Assembly (NCBI GenBank): GCA_003956705.1
Contig: QZCP01000224.1
Span: forward strand, 1-64,000
Source of the DNA: Brevipalpus yothersi
Lineage: Eukaryota; Arthropoda; Arachnida; Trombidiformes; Tenuipalpidae
DNA: 64,000 nt
Direction of reading: 5' to 3'
Shown here: one piece after another, positions 35,420 to 47,127 of the stretch
Position numbering within the stretch: position 1 is the stretch's first letter
Layout of the letters: the number at the start of each line of letters is the position of its first letter
Translations under genes and position numbers: made by a program
The notes under the pieces: model-generated
The model's input: the letters and a program-made list of their open reading frames with translations, nothing else
Database searches by the model: none
Told to the model about the DNA's origin: nothing

Positions 35420-35700
35420 GTAAGTGACGATTTTGCTTATGGTAAGATTTTGGTGCTTTTGAGTCTCTAAAATTGTGATAAAATGTACAAAATACAATGT
35501 ATTCGCACTATTGTTAATAAACTTTATTGAAAGAATGATTGATGTTTTGAATATGTTCTAATTGGATACTAAAGCTCAAGAGTTGGATTACTCATTTTTT
35601 TATTCACCCAATTCATATCTTTTCAATACTCTGCAGTAAGAAATCCTCAGAATATTTGTTCACCAATCGAGTTCTCAATCAGAACTTCCCATGTTGCGGT

Positions 35701-35742
35701 AGTCACTAGTTCGTCTGCGCGCTCAGTCAAAATGAAAACACA
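35701..35742 (+). promoter_or_regulatory. V7 upstream promoter element
   Basis: ACTAGTTCGTCTGCGCGCTC, then AGTCAAAATGAAAACACAG, about 100-135 bp before the V7 start. This is the A-type form, almost word for word the same at V8, V12 and V14. Confidence 0.65.
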
Positions 35743-35838
35743 GTTTTTATTCAAGTGAAAATCTTTCACTTCATTGTCATGAGAAACTAGATTAAGAAGG
35801 ATCAATATTTCCAAGTTAACTTGAGTCACTGCTACAAT

Positions 35839-36648
35839 ATGATTTCCGGAGTTACTTTAATATTATTCGCGATTCACCTCGCTTGTTCGAATGGTAAGAA
35901 TTATCTGCTCATATTCTCACTATTTCAAATGGACCCTGACTGTTTCTAAATTTTCTTTCAGAACCACCTAAAATAACACCTCTTCAATCGAGATTACACC
36001 TTAAAGTAGGTAAACAAGCTTCTTATGGCTGTATTTTGGAAGAAGGAAGTTTACCTGTGGATTTCGCATGGCTAAAAGGAGAAAGTATAATCAGCTCATC
36101 AGGACATGTTAAAATTGAATCTTCTAAAGAAGTTTCCACTTTGATCATGAAATCTATTGAGATCCAGGATTCTGGTAATTATACCTGTAGAGTAACTAAC
36201 CAGTATGGATTTGATTCATCAACATCACAGCTAATTGTCGAAGGTATAAGAGAGAGCGATATTTTCGGTGATCACATATCTCATAAACCTTTCTCCTTCA
36301 GGTCCACCACAATGGCTAACAAAGCCAGCCGATATGCTAGTTGGACCCAAAGAGCGTTTCAATATCGAATGTAGTGCAATTGGCTATCCTACTCCTACTA
36401 TACACTGGAAAAAACAAATTGGTAAGATTTCTTTGGAATGATCTTAGCAATGGATTTAATGAGAATATTATTGACAGATTCTGATTGGAAAGATCTATTT
36501 GAAACAACCAATGTTTTTACTAGAATTTCTTCAACTGAAATCACTGGTCATCAGCTGGTTAAGGAAAAAGATGAAGGAAAATATGGATGTGAAGTTTCTA
36601 ATGGCATAAATCCAAGTCTGTGGACAGAGTTCACGATAAGAATTTCAG
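35839..36648 (+). CDS. variable two-Ig cassette V7 (sDscam-beta-like)
   Basis: Exons are 35839-35893 (MISGVTLILFAIHLACSNG), 35962-36243, 36302-36421 and 36478-36648. Ig1 is A type (EPPKITPLQSRLHLKVGKQ, SYGC, FAWLKGES, SGNYTCRVTNQYGF) and from SLPVDF onward is nearly identical to V8. The core tryptophan is preceded by Ala where most cassettes have Glu, Val or Met. Ig2 reads IECSAIGYPTPTIHWKK and DEGKYGCEVSNGINPSLW. The intronic element is at 36670-36692. Confidence 0.88.
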
Positions 36649-36920
36649 GTAAGCTATGATTCTATCGATGGTAAGGTTTTGGTGCTTTCTTTTTCTAGAA
36701 TGATTTAAAGTGTTCAAAACACAATGTATCTGCAAACACGAGTATTGTTAATAAACTTTATTGGAGAACGATTAATGTTTCCAAAGTTTTGAATTCGAAG
36801 ATCGAATCATTTCCCTGCAAATGATCTCAATGACATCAGTAAATCCTCCTACACTCAAAATTCTTGGAACAGTTTGAATATCAATTGAGTTCTGAATTAG
36901 AACTTTTTATGCTGGAATCT

Positions 36921-36963
36921 AGTCACTAGTTCGTCTGCGCGCTCAGGTCATAATAAAAACATA
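36921..36963 (+). promoter_or_regulatory. V8 upstream promoter element
   Basis: ACTAGTTCGTCTGCGCGCTC, then AGGTCATAATAAAAACATAC, about 95-135 bp before the V8 start. The AATAAAAA run may act as a TATA box. Confidence 0.65.
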
Positions 36964-37056
36964 CGCTTGTTATAAGAAGTGAGAAAATCAAAATTTCATT
37001 GTTTACCAGAGAACAGATTAGTATTTTCATGTCAATTTGAATCAATCTTTTACAAT

Positions 37057-37878
37057 ATGATTTTATTAAGTATTTTAGTGCTTCCTGGAATTTTTCTCGC
37101 TAGCGCGAATGGTAAGAATTATCTGAAAATTTTTCGCACAATTCGAATCAACTCATGATTATACCTGAATTTCTCCTAGAACGACCGAAGATTGCATCTC
37201 TTCAATCGAGGATACATCTCAAAGCTGGAAAACAAGCATCTTATGCCTGTATTTTGGAAGAAGGAAGTTTACCTGTGGATTTCGTATGGCTAAAAGAAGA
37301 TAGTATAATCAGCTCATCAGGACATGTTAAAATTGAATCTTCTAAAGAAGTTTCCACTTTAATCATGAAATCTATTGAGATCCAGGATTCTGGTAATTAT
37401 ACCTGCCGAGTAACTAACCAGTATGGATTTGATTCATCAACATCACAGCTAATTGTCGAAGGTAAAAGAAGAATGAAAATTTCTCCGAGAATCTTTTATC
37501 AAATGAATCCATTGAACTCAAATCTTTCCAGGATCACCCATTTGGCTCAAAAAGCCTATCGATGTAAGAGTAGGACCCAAAGAGCGCTTCAACATTGAAT
37601 GTAGTGCAATTGGTTATCCTAATCCTACTATACACTGGAAGAAACTAATTGGTAAGATTTTCGAGAATATTTCTAGCAATCGGTTCTAATATTAATATTC
37701 CTGGCAGACTCTGAGTGGAGAGATCTTTTCGAAACTAGCAACATTTTCACGAAAATCTCACAAACTGAGATCAGTGGTAATCAGCCAATCAAGGAGAGAG
37801 ATGAAGGAAAGTATGGATGCGAAATTTCTAATGGCATAAATCCAAGTCTGTGGGCAGAATTCATGATCAAAATTTCAG
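37057..37878 (+). CDS. variable two-Ig cassette V8 (sDscam-beta-like)
   Basis: Exons are 37057-37111 (MILLSILVLPGIFLASANG), 37180-37461, 37532-37651 and 37708-37878. Ig1 is A type (ERPKIASLQSRIHLKAGKQ, SYAC, FVWLKED, SGNYTCRVTNQYGF), a near-copy of V7. Ig2, however, is nearly identical to V14 in both exons and in the intron between them (GATTTTCGAGAATATTTCTA), so the cassette looks mosaic. Ig2b ends DEGKYGCEISNGINPSLWAEF. The intronic element at 37899-37925 is diverged (AGTAAGAAAATTGTAGCTTT). Confidence 0.88.
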
Positions 37879-38019
37879 GTAAGAATGATATTTCTCTAGT
37901 AAGAAAATTGTAGCTTTCGAGTTCAATCATATTCACCAAATATTGTAAATCTAATAAATCAAATAAAATATATCCCTAATGAGATGTTTCAGCATTCAGA
38001 ATCGATGTATTTTTGATTT

Positions 38020-38560
38020 AAAAAATAGAAGAGCAAGCTAGTTCTTTTTTGTTTCATGAGACAATTTCATCAGCTTCGATTCCTCAAACTGAGGACTAGA
38101 TGCATCAAAGTGTACCAATTCTTTGGAGACAATGTAAATAATTTTTTTTGGAAAAGAGTCACATGACAGGCTAATGGCAACTTGCCGCTGCCAAGTTGTC
38201 TGGACTACTTTCTTCATCTGATGGTTACCAAAGGTAAGGTCATAGGTCCACAGAAGTCAGGAAAAGGGGTAGCTTAAGCTCTTCCTCTCTCTTTCTCTCT
38301 CTCTCCTCTTGACCCTCAAAAAATTTTGAGGGGACAAAACTGCTTGCCCCCCCCCTCAAGTCTATTGCTCCTACTATGGTGATCGATGCCCGAAAGAGAC
38401 ATAATCAAAGAATAGCTCTGGGTTAGGTAGAATAGAGGTGAGTTAGAAATACTCTCTGTGCTTAAGGTCTGAGAAGGGAAAGCAATTTCTTCTCTGATAT
38501 TTTTTGCCGGGTCTCGATTCAAAGGGGAGAGAGGAAACGAAAACAACCCTTTTTCTTGAG
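38020..38560. repeat. spacer repeat R2 (after V8)
   Basis: Collinear with R1 at 33960-34500, with a few small insertions. The C-rich core at about 38320-38385 matches inverted copies after V12 and V15. Confidence 0.8.
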
Positions 38561-39052
38561 GTTTGATAACATTGTATGCAATCAGTAATCCTGACTGTCT
38601 TAGTATGACCTGGAAAAGAGGAAGCGATGGGAAAATAGGGAGAAAGTTTTTCGCTCGAAATTCTCAATAATTCTCAATTTTTCTAAATTTTTGTGTAATA
38701 GAATTGAATAGAATAAGTGAATCGGTTCGAATCATTTGATGAGTACCAATTTTTCTTGCGTCATAGCGTGATTCATCGACATTTAATTTAATTTATGATT
38801 TCAGCTTTCCAGAGAATATTCCTGACCTAGTATTATTTTCTCTTTACAAGCTTCTTTATTTTCAATTTATCACCTGATGGAGGCTGTTTCCTATGAATTT
38901 TTAGAGTTCACTAATCTTCAGTGGTTGTTGGGTTATGAAGCTCAAAAAGTTTCATTAAAGAACTTAACGTTGATATATGCTCGTGTTCCTTAATGATTTA
39001 TGAGTATTTTTCAATTTATCGCATTATATCATATTCGTTTGAATTAATTATA

Positions 39053-40429
39053 CAGTCGATTCATTTTGAAGAGAGCAAAACTTCAGAATGAGTGTAGCGT
39101 TTTTCACAATGAGTGAAACTGGTGCTGAGAGGGGAGCAAGAAAAGAGTCAAAGTTTCGGAATGAGTGGGGCTTTTTACAGCTTCTAGGAAACCGTTTCCG
39201 GAAAGAGGAAAACGATGGTCAGTATGTGACTTAAGACTGATTTACAACCCTAAAAAAATGCGAGGGAAAACAAAAATGAACAAAAAGATCTGCACCAACT
39301 GCCACATTTCACTCTTTTTAAAACATTTTCGATACATTCTAGCTTTTCAATTTTCATTTTTACATACTGCATCTGTTTAAATTGTGAAAATGTCAACCAA
39401 AAAATCTGTACCTGTATCAATCAAGGAAGTGATAGTTCACCGTCATCTTGATGATGGTCTGAATTACAAAACTTTGAGTATCATGTTCGATTTGAGTGTC
39501 AACACCATCAAGACCATCATATTTCGTTTCAAAAAGTTTCGAAGTTTTGACAAACAGCCCAGAGGCCATCGTCCGAAAAAATTGAACAGTGAACAGCAAG
39601 ATCAGTTGAGAGAGTGGGTGGACGAGGATTGTCTTCGAACTTTGGAGGATCTTGCGACCCTGATCGAAGAAAAGTATGAAATCAAATTGGCCCTCTCTAC
39701 TGTTCACAGTTATCTCAAGGGCTTACATTACACAGTTAAACGAGTATCACTGGTACCGTACGAACTATGGTCGTTCTGCTCGTGGTTCAAGAGCCAATGT
39801 TCAGGTGAAAGCGATCAGAGGTAGAACCTATTCTGTTTGCGCGGCTATGAATTGTGAGTGTCTATCATTCTACCAGGTTCAAGATCAAGCCTACAACATA
39901 GTCGACTTTGTGGACTACTTGCGTCAATTTCTCGATTTACTTGACCAATTGGAAATCTATCAAGCCTATCTGGTACTGGACAATGTGAGATTTCATCATG
40001 CTGCTCTTGTTTTAGAGCTTGTCGAGTCTCGTGGACATACGTTGAAGTTTCTTCCACCTTACTCACCGTTCTTGAATCCAATCGAAAATTTGTTCAATCA
40101 GCTCAAGTTCTATGTGAAGCGGCTCAAACCGGATACACCTGATGCCGTCTTCGAAGCTGTTGAACATGCCTCTCAGTGTATTACTCCTGAAGATTGCTCG
40201 AATTATTATAATAATATGCTTGAATATTTGCCTGCTTCCATGAGTAAAATTGCGATTGAAAATTAAAGGTTCAATCTTCGTGAAAACAAGATGCGTCCTT
40301 CTTGAAAAACATTTCACTCATTGTGAAAACCAGCGCTCTCCCCCCTGTTTCACTGAACACCAGTTTCACTCATTTCGAAAAGCGCTACACTCATTCTGAA
40401 GTTTTGCTCTCTTCAAAATGAATTGACTG
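39053..40429 (+). mobile_element. IS630-Tc1-mariner-type DNA transposon, internally deleted
   Basis: About 1.38 kb flanked by TA dinucleotides (39051-39052 and 40430-40431), the expected target duplication. The terminal inverted repeats are about 70 bp and nearly perfect: the left end starts CAGTCGATTCATTTTGAAGA and the right end, read in reverse, starts CAGTCAATTCATTTTGAAGA, with only about four differences over the whole repeat. It lies in the spacer between V8 and V9 and does not disrupt a cassette. The transposase inside is broken, so the copy is non-autonomous, but its ends look usable. Confidence 0.9.
39390..40266 (+). pseudogene. transposase of the IS630-Tc1-mariner (DDE_3) type, broken
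   Basis: The N-terminal part (39390 to about 39760) has the HTH DNA-binding region (GLNYKTLSIMFDLSVNTIKT) and the linker RPKKLNSEQQDQLREW through STVHSYLKGLHYTVKR. The frame then shifts, and the C-terminal part (about 39745-40266) resumes at RTNYGRSARGSRANV and continues through VLDNVRFHH (second acidic residue) and LPPYSPFLNPIENLF (third). The 40-50 residues that normally carry the first catalytic Asp are missing at the junction, so a small internal deletion with frameshift has removed activity. The rest is well preserved, which suggests recent loss. Confidence 0.88.
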
Positions 40430-40431
40430 TA

Positions 40432-40902
40432 TTATATCCGATTATATCCATCGTTCTTCTAATCAGTTCTAAGCATTTTAAAAGTAAATTTATTGAGTAT
40501 TTCAGCAACAGATATTCCTGGTGGATTTCAAGATTTCAGCGTCCTTCAGTAAAACTTTTCAAAGCTCTTCATTTTGCTTTCGAGATCAAAATAAACACAT
40601 TATGAATTATGGAAGTTCCTTTCGGAAACAGAAACATGGCTTTAAAATATGTGCATCCTTTCCATTACACTGATTGGAAACTCATGATGATTCAAAGTTC
40701 TGAATTCTGGGTCATCGAAAAGTTGATCTCCATCATGACATTTGTTTTCCACAGATTCTAGTCCGTCTGCGCGCTCAGGTCAAAGTATGAGTTTGTTATT
40801 GTTTGCAAATATGCGAAGAAAAATATTTGGAATTTGAGTTTGACCTTTGTGAAATTTTTTCCTGTCCAGTTCTCAATTCGATAATTGTTAAAAAAAGGAA
40901 AA
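40432..40902. other. spacer between transposon and V9
   Basis: AT-rich. It holds the V9 promoter element near its right end and no exon. Confidence 0.5.
40757..40792 (+). promoter_or_regulatory. V9 upstream promoter element
   Basis: CTAGTCCGTCTGCGCGCTCA, then GGTCAAAGTATGAG, about 110-145 bp before the V9 start. A-type form, shared with V15 in the CTAGTCCG lead. Confidence 0.6.
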
Positions 40903-41710
40903 ATGCTTCTTGTAATACTTTTGGCCCTATCAAAAATTCTTCTGGTCAATTCAAATGGTAAGATATCAGCAGCTGGTGTCTTATAGCCTAATTGAAAATG
41001 ATAAAACTGTATTCATTTCAGAGCAACCTAAGATAACTCCTCTGCAATCGAGAATCCATTTAAAACTCGGAAAAAAAGCATCTTTTGCTTGTGTCCTAGA
41101 AGAAGGAAGTTTACCAGTAGATTATGTATGGTTAAAGGGAAACAATGTGATCAGTTCTTCAGAGCATTCTAAAATTGAATCCTACAAAGGCATCTCCAGC
41201 TTGGTTATAAAATCTATTGAAACTCAAGATTCTGGGAACTACACCTGTACGGCTACTAATCAGTTTGGATCTGATTCATCAGCATCTCAACTCATAGTAG
41301 AAGGTTTGAAACATTCTCTATTTCTGATCTCTATTATCAATTAATCAGGCGAATTGTTACTTTAGGACCACCAATATGGCTTAAAAAACCTACAGATGTG
41401 CAGATAGGACCTGGAAAAGATGTTAATATCGAATGTAGTGGAATCAGTTATCCTTCACCTTCGGTTTTTTGGAAGAAAAAGATCGGTAAGACTCGGAACA
41501 TGACCTAGGCTATTCGAGCTAATGGCATTTTCTTACCAGACTCTGAGTGGAGAGATTTATTCGAATCGGGCAACGTTTTCTCCAAAATATCGCCAACTGA
41601 GATCATTGGTCATCAATTGAATAAAGAAAAAGATGAAGGAAAATATGGCTGCGAAGTATCAAATGGAATTAATCCTAGCCTATGGACAGAATTCATGGTC
41701 AAAGTTTTAG
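40903..41710 (+). CDS. variable two-Ig cassette V9 (sDscam-beta-like)
   Basis: Exons are 40903-40957 (MLLVILLALSKILLVNSNG), 41022-41303, 41366-41485 and 41540-41710. Ig1 is A type (EQPKITPLQSRIHLKLGKK, SFAC, YVWLKGNN, SGNYTCTATNQFGS). Ig2a carries the variant QIGPGKDVNIEC, replacing the common VGPKERF. Ig2b closes with DEGKYGCEVSNGINPSLW and ends KVLG. The intronic element is at 41732-41756. Confidence 0.88.
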
Positions 41711-42180
41711 GTAAGTTATGATTCCGTCTATGGTAAGATTTAGGTGCTTTTGAGTTCATGAAAATTTAGAAAATCTATCTTAATATTGTACATCTCGAAA
41801 ATCCATTACAATATGTAAACAAAAAATTATTTGAACTGCTGAAATTCTATCGTTCGGTATTTTCCTGGTTTATCATACATGTATTTATCTGATAATAAAA
41901 TATCTGCTCATGATAGCTATCTCAAAGTTAAAATAAGTTCCCACGAATACATGTGTGGGAGAATTCATTGTTTCGCTTCGAACTTGGAAATCAGATAATC
42001 TTTGTGGAGAATGATTCATATGAGAAACTTCAGAGAGATATTCTTCTCTTCTCCAGAGAATCAGTTACAATCTCTTACTTCTGCTTCCGATTGCTCATTT
42101 GTTCAGCAAACAAAAGTTGAAATATGATCAGATTGGTAAATTCCACAAATTCCGATGGTGAGAGTTGAAACTTGGTAGCT

Positions 42181-42219
42181 ACCTCATCTGCGCGGCCAGT
42201 CCGATAGTATAAAAAGCAC
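42181..42219 (+). promoter_or_regulatory. V10 upstream promoter element with TATA box
   Basis: CATCTGCGCGGCCAGTCC followed by AGTATAAAAAGC, a textbook TATA box about 90 bp before the V10 start. B-type form. Confidence 0.65.
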
Positions 42220-42300
42220 ATATGTTTGATAGATTAGTGATAGAACTTGAACAACATTTGATCAATCTGGTTGAGAACTTTTTCACTTCTCTGATTAATC

Positions 42301-43129
42301 ATGTTTTTTGAATTATTCTTTATTCTCTGTATCTTGTGCACAGTGAGCTCCGCGGGTAAGATATCTTCATCTAAGTTGAATCATTATTAGGTGTTCTCAT
42401 TTTTTATTCTCTGATTGATCTATGCAGAGTCACCAAAAATATCGGTTAAACCTCAAAAATTGATGCAAAAAGCTGGTCAGCAAGCAGAGTTTTTTTGTGT
42501 ACTTCAAACTGGAAGTTTACCACTTCAATTCGAATGGTTGAAAGATGGAAAATCCGTTCAAATCACAAGTAAAATTATAATTGAAACTTCCAACAGATCA
42601 TCAACATTGATATTGCAATCGGTCTCAATGTCTGATGCTGGCAATTATACTTGTAGAGCATCAAATTCGTTTGGATTTAATCAATCTACTTCTCATCTTG
42701 TGGTCGAAGGTTGGTAAAATGATACATTTTTGGTGTGATTTGTTCATATATTTCTATATTGTCTTAATTCCTCTGATCTGTGAATAGGACCACCACAATG
42801 GTTAACAAAGCCAACAGATTTACATGTAGGGCCAAAGGAGCATTTCAACCTTAAGTGTGAAGGAATTGGTCATCCATTGCCCTCAGTGTCTTGGAAAAAA
42901 TTTATCGGTAAGTTCTCTTCACAATTGAATCAATTTTATCTGATGATTCCTACCTCAGACTCCCAATGGAAAGACTTATTCGAGTCAAGCAGCGTTTTTA
43001 CCAAGCTCTCACAAAATGAGATCAGCGGTCATCAATTGGTGAAAGAACGAGATGAAGGAAAGTATGGATGTGAGATAGCAAATGGAATCAATCCAAGCCT
43101 GTGGACAGAGTTTACAATAAGAGTTTCGG
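42301..43129 (+). CDS. variable two-Ig cassette V10 (sDscam-beta-like)
   Basis: Exons are 42301-42355 (MFFELFFILCILCTVSSAG), 42428-42709, 42788-42907 and 42959-43129. Ig1 is B type (ESPKISVKPQKLMQKAGQQ, EFFC, FEWLKDGKSVQ, AGNYTCRASNSFGF), closest to V11. Ig2 reads NLKCEGIGHPLPSVSWKK, then DEGKYGCEIANGINPSLW; the EIANG wording is unique to this copy. The intronic element is at 43151-43176 (GATAAGGTTTTGGTTGCTTT then CGAG), with the GT of the donor-like part lost. Confidence 0.88.
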
Positions 43130-43580
43130 GTAAGAAAAAGGTTTTTTTTTGATAAGGTTTTGGTTGCTTTCGAGTTCAAAAAATAGTTACTTTTAAGTTG
43201 AATGAATTTATCGTACTTTTTTGCTTTGTAAAATTTAATATGAAATCTGTCAATAAAAATTTTTCATCCAAATTCTTCTCTCTTGAAATAAATCATGAAT
43301 TATATCTATCCAGAGCTTTCTTGATGGAAGTATTTTGGCAATTCGAATGAATTGATTCATCATTCTTCCCCCTCTTTAAGAGCAGGTCAGATGAAGCATG
43401 TTTCGAATTGATTGATGAGAGACTATTCATCACTGTTGGATTTTAAACTTTTTTCGAAATCATTTGATAGATTACAACAACTGAAGACAAAATTTTTTTA
43501 CATCCAACGATGTTAATTGAAGCACCTTCAACTTTATTGGCATAAGAACAGGAACAAGAAATATGATTTGATTTTTCATC

Positions 43581-43613
43581 CTATTTCATCTGCGCGGGCA
43601 AATAAAACATATG
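43581..43613 (+). promoter_or_regulatory. V11 upstream promoter element
   Basis: TTCATCTGCGCGGGCAAATA, then AAACATATG, about 90-120 bp before the V11 start. B-type form like V10. Confidence 0.55.
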
Positions 43614-43700
43614 TTTTACCTTTTAAAAACAATCTTCAATCTTGAATTTCGAGAACTGAGTTTGGTGATTTGAAGTGATTATTTTAGTAGTGCTTTAACA

Positions 43701-44525
43701 ATGATTCTGAAGTTGATTTGGATTCTGTATCTGATAGATAACGTGTGCTCAAATGGTAAGATTTATCAAATTTGATAGAATGAATGTTATGCCAATTCTT
43801 TTGTGTTTACTTTCATTAGAGTCACCAAAGATATCTCTTAAACCACAAAAATTGATCCAAAAAGCTGGGCAACCAACTGATTTTACATGTACAATCCAAA
43901 GAGGAAGTTTACCAGTTCAATTTGAATGGCTTAAGAATGGAAAATCAGTTCAAACTACCGATAAACTTGAGATTGACACCTCCAAGAAATCATCTACCAT
44001 ATTTTTTCAATCGCTAACCATGTCAAATGAAGGCAACTATACTTGTCGTGCTTCGAATTCTTTTGGATTTGATCAATCTACATCCCTATTAATTGTTGAA
44101 GGTAAGATTAATCAATTCATTGAATGCTAGAAACTAAATTGTCTTTTTTGTTCGAGTAGGATCACCTCAATGGCTAACAAAGCCCATGGATATACAGGTT
44201 GGACCAAAAGAGCGTTTCAGCATTCAATGCTCTGGAATTGGTTATCCACAAACCTCGGTTTCATGGAAAAGGCAGATTGGTACGTTTTCTTAGGTCTTAT
44301 TATTGATTTCATTGTGTGACTTGGATCTGAATTCTACCCTCAATATATTATCAGATTCTGAATGGAAAGATTTATTCGAAACAAGCAATGTATTCACTAG
44401 AGTTTCTCCAACTGAGATCACTGGTCATCAACTTGTTAAGGAGAAAGATGAAGGAAAGTATGGCTGCGAAGTGTCAAATGGAATCAATCCTAGTCTGTGG
44501 TCAGAATTCATGATCAAAATTTCAG
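43701..44525 (+). CDS. variable two-Ig cassette V11 (sDscam-beta-like)
   Basis: Exons are 43701-43755 (MILKLIWILYLIDNVCSNG), 43820-44101, 44160-44279 and 44355-44525. Ig1 is B type (ESPKISLKPQKLIQKAGQP, DFTC, FEWLKNGKSVQ, EGNYTCRASNSFGF). Ig2 reads SIQCSGIGYPQTSVSWKR and DEGKYGCEVSNGINPSLWSEF. The intronic element at 44547-44570 is close to the consensus (GGTAAGATTTTGGTGCTTTT). Confidence 0.88.
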
Positions 44526-44783
44526 GTAAGTTATGATTTCGTCCATGGTAAGATTTTGGTGCTTTTGAGCCTTCGAAACTGTTATAAAATGACCATTACC
44601 CAATGTATACACAAGCATTGTAAATAAATTTACCCAAAAAACGATTAATATTTGGCTTGAGATCAAAATTAATCATTTTTTCTGACTAATCGTGTCTACT
44701 TGATATCCCATAATAAGAATTCCTCGATTTATCTCTCATGTTTATCATCTGAGTTCTAAATTAGAACTTCTCGTGTTGTGTGA

Positions 44784-44826
44784 TAGTCACTAGTTCGTCT
44801 GCGCACTCAGGTCAAAATAAAAACAC
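44784..44826 (+). promoter_or_regulatory. V12 upstream promoter element
   Basis: ACTAGTTCGTCTGCGCACTC, then AGGTCAAAATAAAAACACAG, about 105-145 bp before the V12 start. A-type form with one change in the GCGCGC core. Confidence 0.65.
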
Positions 44827-44929
44827 AGTTTCTATTGTGGTTAAAATCTCACATTTTATTGTTCATGAGGATTTGGATGGGGGTTTAGTTTAGTTTTTTT
44901 CGAACCAATTTCAGCCCTTGGTACACAAA

Positions 44930-45769
44930 ATGGTTTCAATAATTATTCTAGTGCTGTTTGGGATTCACCTTGCGAGTTCAAATGGTAAGAATTATCTGCT
45001 CGTGCTCTCAGAATTGCTCTAATTCATAGCTTTTACTGAATTTTTTTAAGAACCCCCAAAAATTACTCCTCTTCAATCGAGGATACGCTTCAAAGCAGGA
45101 AAACAAGCATTTTTCACGTGTATTTTGGAAGAAGGAAGTTTACCTGTAGATCTTGTGTGGTTGAAAGATGATAACGTGATCAGCTCATCAGGACACCTGA
45201 AAATTGAATCCTCCAAGGAAATTTCCAACTTGGTGATAAAATCTCTTGAGATCCAGGATACTGGAAATTATACCTGCAGAGCAACTAATCAGTTTGGATT
45301 TGATTCATCAACATCACAACTAACTGTCGAAGGTATAAGAATAGTGAGATTTTCTCTGATTATTCCTTCCTTTTCGGATTGATTCTCAATTCTCATGACC
45401 CTGTTCTATTCAATCTTTCTAGGATCGCCAATTTGGCTCAAAAAGCCAATCGATGTAAGAGTAGGACCCAAAGAGCGCTTCAATATCGAATGTAGTGCAA
45501 TTGGCTATCCTTCTCCTAATGTACATTGGAAGAAACAAATTGGTAAGATTTCTTTAAAATAGTTCTATCAATAGATCTAATGAGGATATTACTGACAGGC
45601 TCTGAATGGAGAGATTTATTCGAAACTAGCAACATTTTTTCAAGAATCTCTCCGACTGAGATCACTGGTAATCAGCCGATCAAGGAGAAAGATGAAGGAA
45701 AGTATGGATGTGAGGCATCGAATGGAATAAATCCGAACCTATGGACTGAGTTCATAATCAAAGTTTCAG
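44930..45769 (+). CDS. variable two-Ig cassette V12 (sDscam-beta-like)
   Basis: Exons are 44930-44984 (MVSIIILVLFGIHLASSNG), 45051-45332, 45423-45542 and 45599-45769. Ig1 is A type (EPPKITPLQSRIRFKAGKQ, FFTC, LVWLKDDN, TGNYTCRATNQFGF). Ig2 reads IECSAIGYPSPNVHWKK, then DEGKYGCEASNGINPNLW; the EASNG and PNLW wording is shared with V14. The Ig1 acceptor is TTTTTTTAAG rather than a CAG or TAG. The intronic element is at 45790-45816 (GGGTAACAAAACTGGCGCTT). Confidence 0.88.
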
Positions 45770-45816
45770 GTAAGACACCATATTTTTGGGGTAACAAAAC
45801 TGGCGCTTTTGAGTTC

Positions 45817-47000
45817 ATATAGTTGAATAAATTTTGTATCAAATCAGTTTAATAAAATATGTTTATTATGAAAATTTTCGAAAAAAAATAATCTGATTCA
45901 ATTTCGAAGGCACCATTATCTTAGTAAATTTAGTGGATGATCTTCTCAAAATTTTTCCATTCACTCAGATATGAATTGTTTTTATCCGAGCAAAAAGAAT
46001 GCGATACAATTCTAAATGATTGTCCAAACTGTAAAAAGCGAGTAATTGGAGTGAAAGTTTTTTTTGAGCTCGACTTCAAGTGGTCACTCTAGTAGGAGCA
46101 ATAGACTTGAGGGGTGGGAAAGCAACTTTTTCCCCTAAAAATTTTTTGGGGGTCAAGGTCAAGGGGAGTGATAAGAAGGAAGCAGAAGATTAACCCCTCC
46201 CTGAGGTCTGTATGATCACATAGCCAGAAAGGGTTGATCTACTTCGATTTTCAGAACAAAATAGATCTTAAATGAAATTATCCTTCTCATGGGTTAAGAG
46301 AAAAATGTTTATTCAGTAAAAAAAGTGTGTATCTATTTTATCAGTATTTACCAATTACTCTAAAAATTCTTGACTGAAGATTGGATGAAGATCCGAAAAA
46401 TTCCAAAAAGAATCTCTCGGCCCTTCCGTTCTCTAAGCGATCCAAAGTTTGTCATGAAATTTTGATGGAACGGAAAACAGAGTGAATACTATAATAACAT
46501 TACCGGTGATTGAAATTAACTTAGGGTGAAACGATTATTCAATATTCTGGCTCTTATTGTCTGAGGTGTGTCTAAGCATGTTGTGCAAATGCTCTACAAG
46601 TTGAAGGTTGGTGAAGTTGAATTAAACTTTGATGATCCAATTGTCCAATAGAGATCATTTAATTCTGTATAATTTTCGAGTGATTCGATATATTTTCATT
46701 TATAGAAAAAAATCCTGACAAAAGTTAACGATGAATGAGTGAATCACGCTACTTCAACCGAGTGGTGTGTTCCAATAGGTGAGCAAATTATGATTCTAAT
46801 TGCTCTGTATTTTACAAATATGTGGAAGACTGCCTTGACTTTGTCCTGGTCCATGCAAATTTTCTCACCCAATGAGCCATTATACTAGACTGACAACCAA
46901 AAATTCTACTTTGAGGTTGAACTTTTCCCTCGGTTCAAAAGTTCAAAAAGATAGAATTCCTAGTAACTATGACTGAAGAACGAGGTAAAAACTTTGTCTG
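45817..47000. other. long inter-cassette spacer between V12 and V13
   Basis: About 1.2 kb without exons, nearly twice the usual spacer. It holds spacer repeat R3 at about 46080-46210 in inverted orientation relative to R1/R2. Confidence 0.55.
46080..46210. repeat. spacer repeat R3 (inverted C-rich core)
   Basis: CTAGTAGGAGCAATAGACTT, then GAGGGGTGGGAAAGC and TTTTTTGGGGGTCAAGG. It matches the reverse complement of the R1/R2 core and is collinear with R4. Confidence 0.75.
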
Positions 47001-47032
47001 TCTTGATCTGCGCAGCCAGATCAGATGTCTGT
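47001..47032 (+). promoter_or_regulatory. V13 upstream promoter element
   Basis: CTTGATCTGCGCAGCCAGAT, then CAGATGTCTGTG, about 100-125 bp before the V13 start. B-type form (compare CTGCGCGGCCAG at V10). Confidence 0.55.
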
Positions 47033-47127
47033 GTTTACAGATTTGATCATCAGATGATAGCAACTGAATCCCAATTGTTAAAGCCGAATTTGTGTAATTC
47101 AAATTTTAATTCAACTCCACCGTAATC

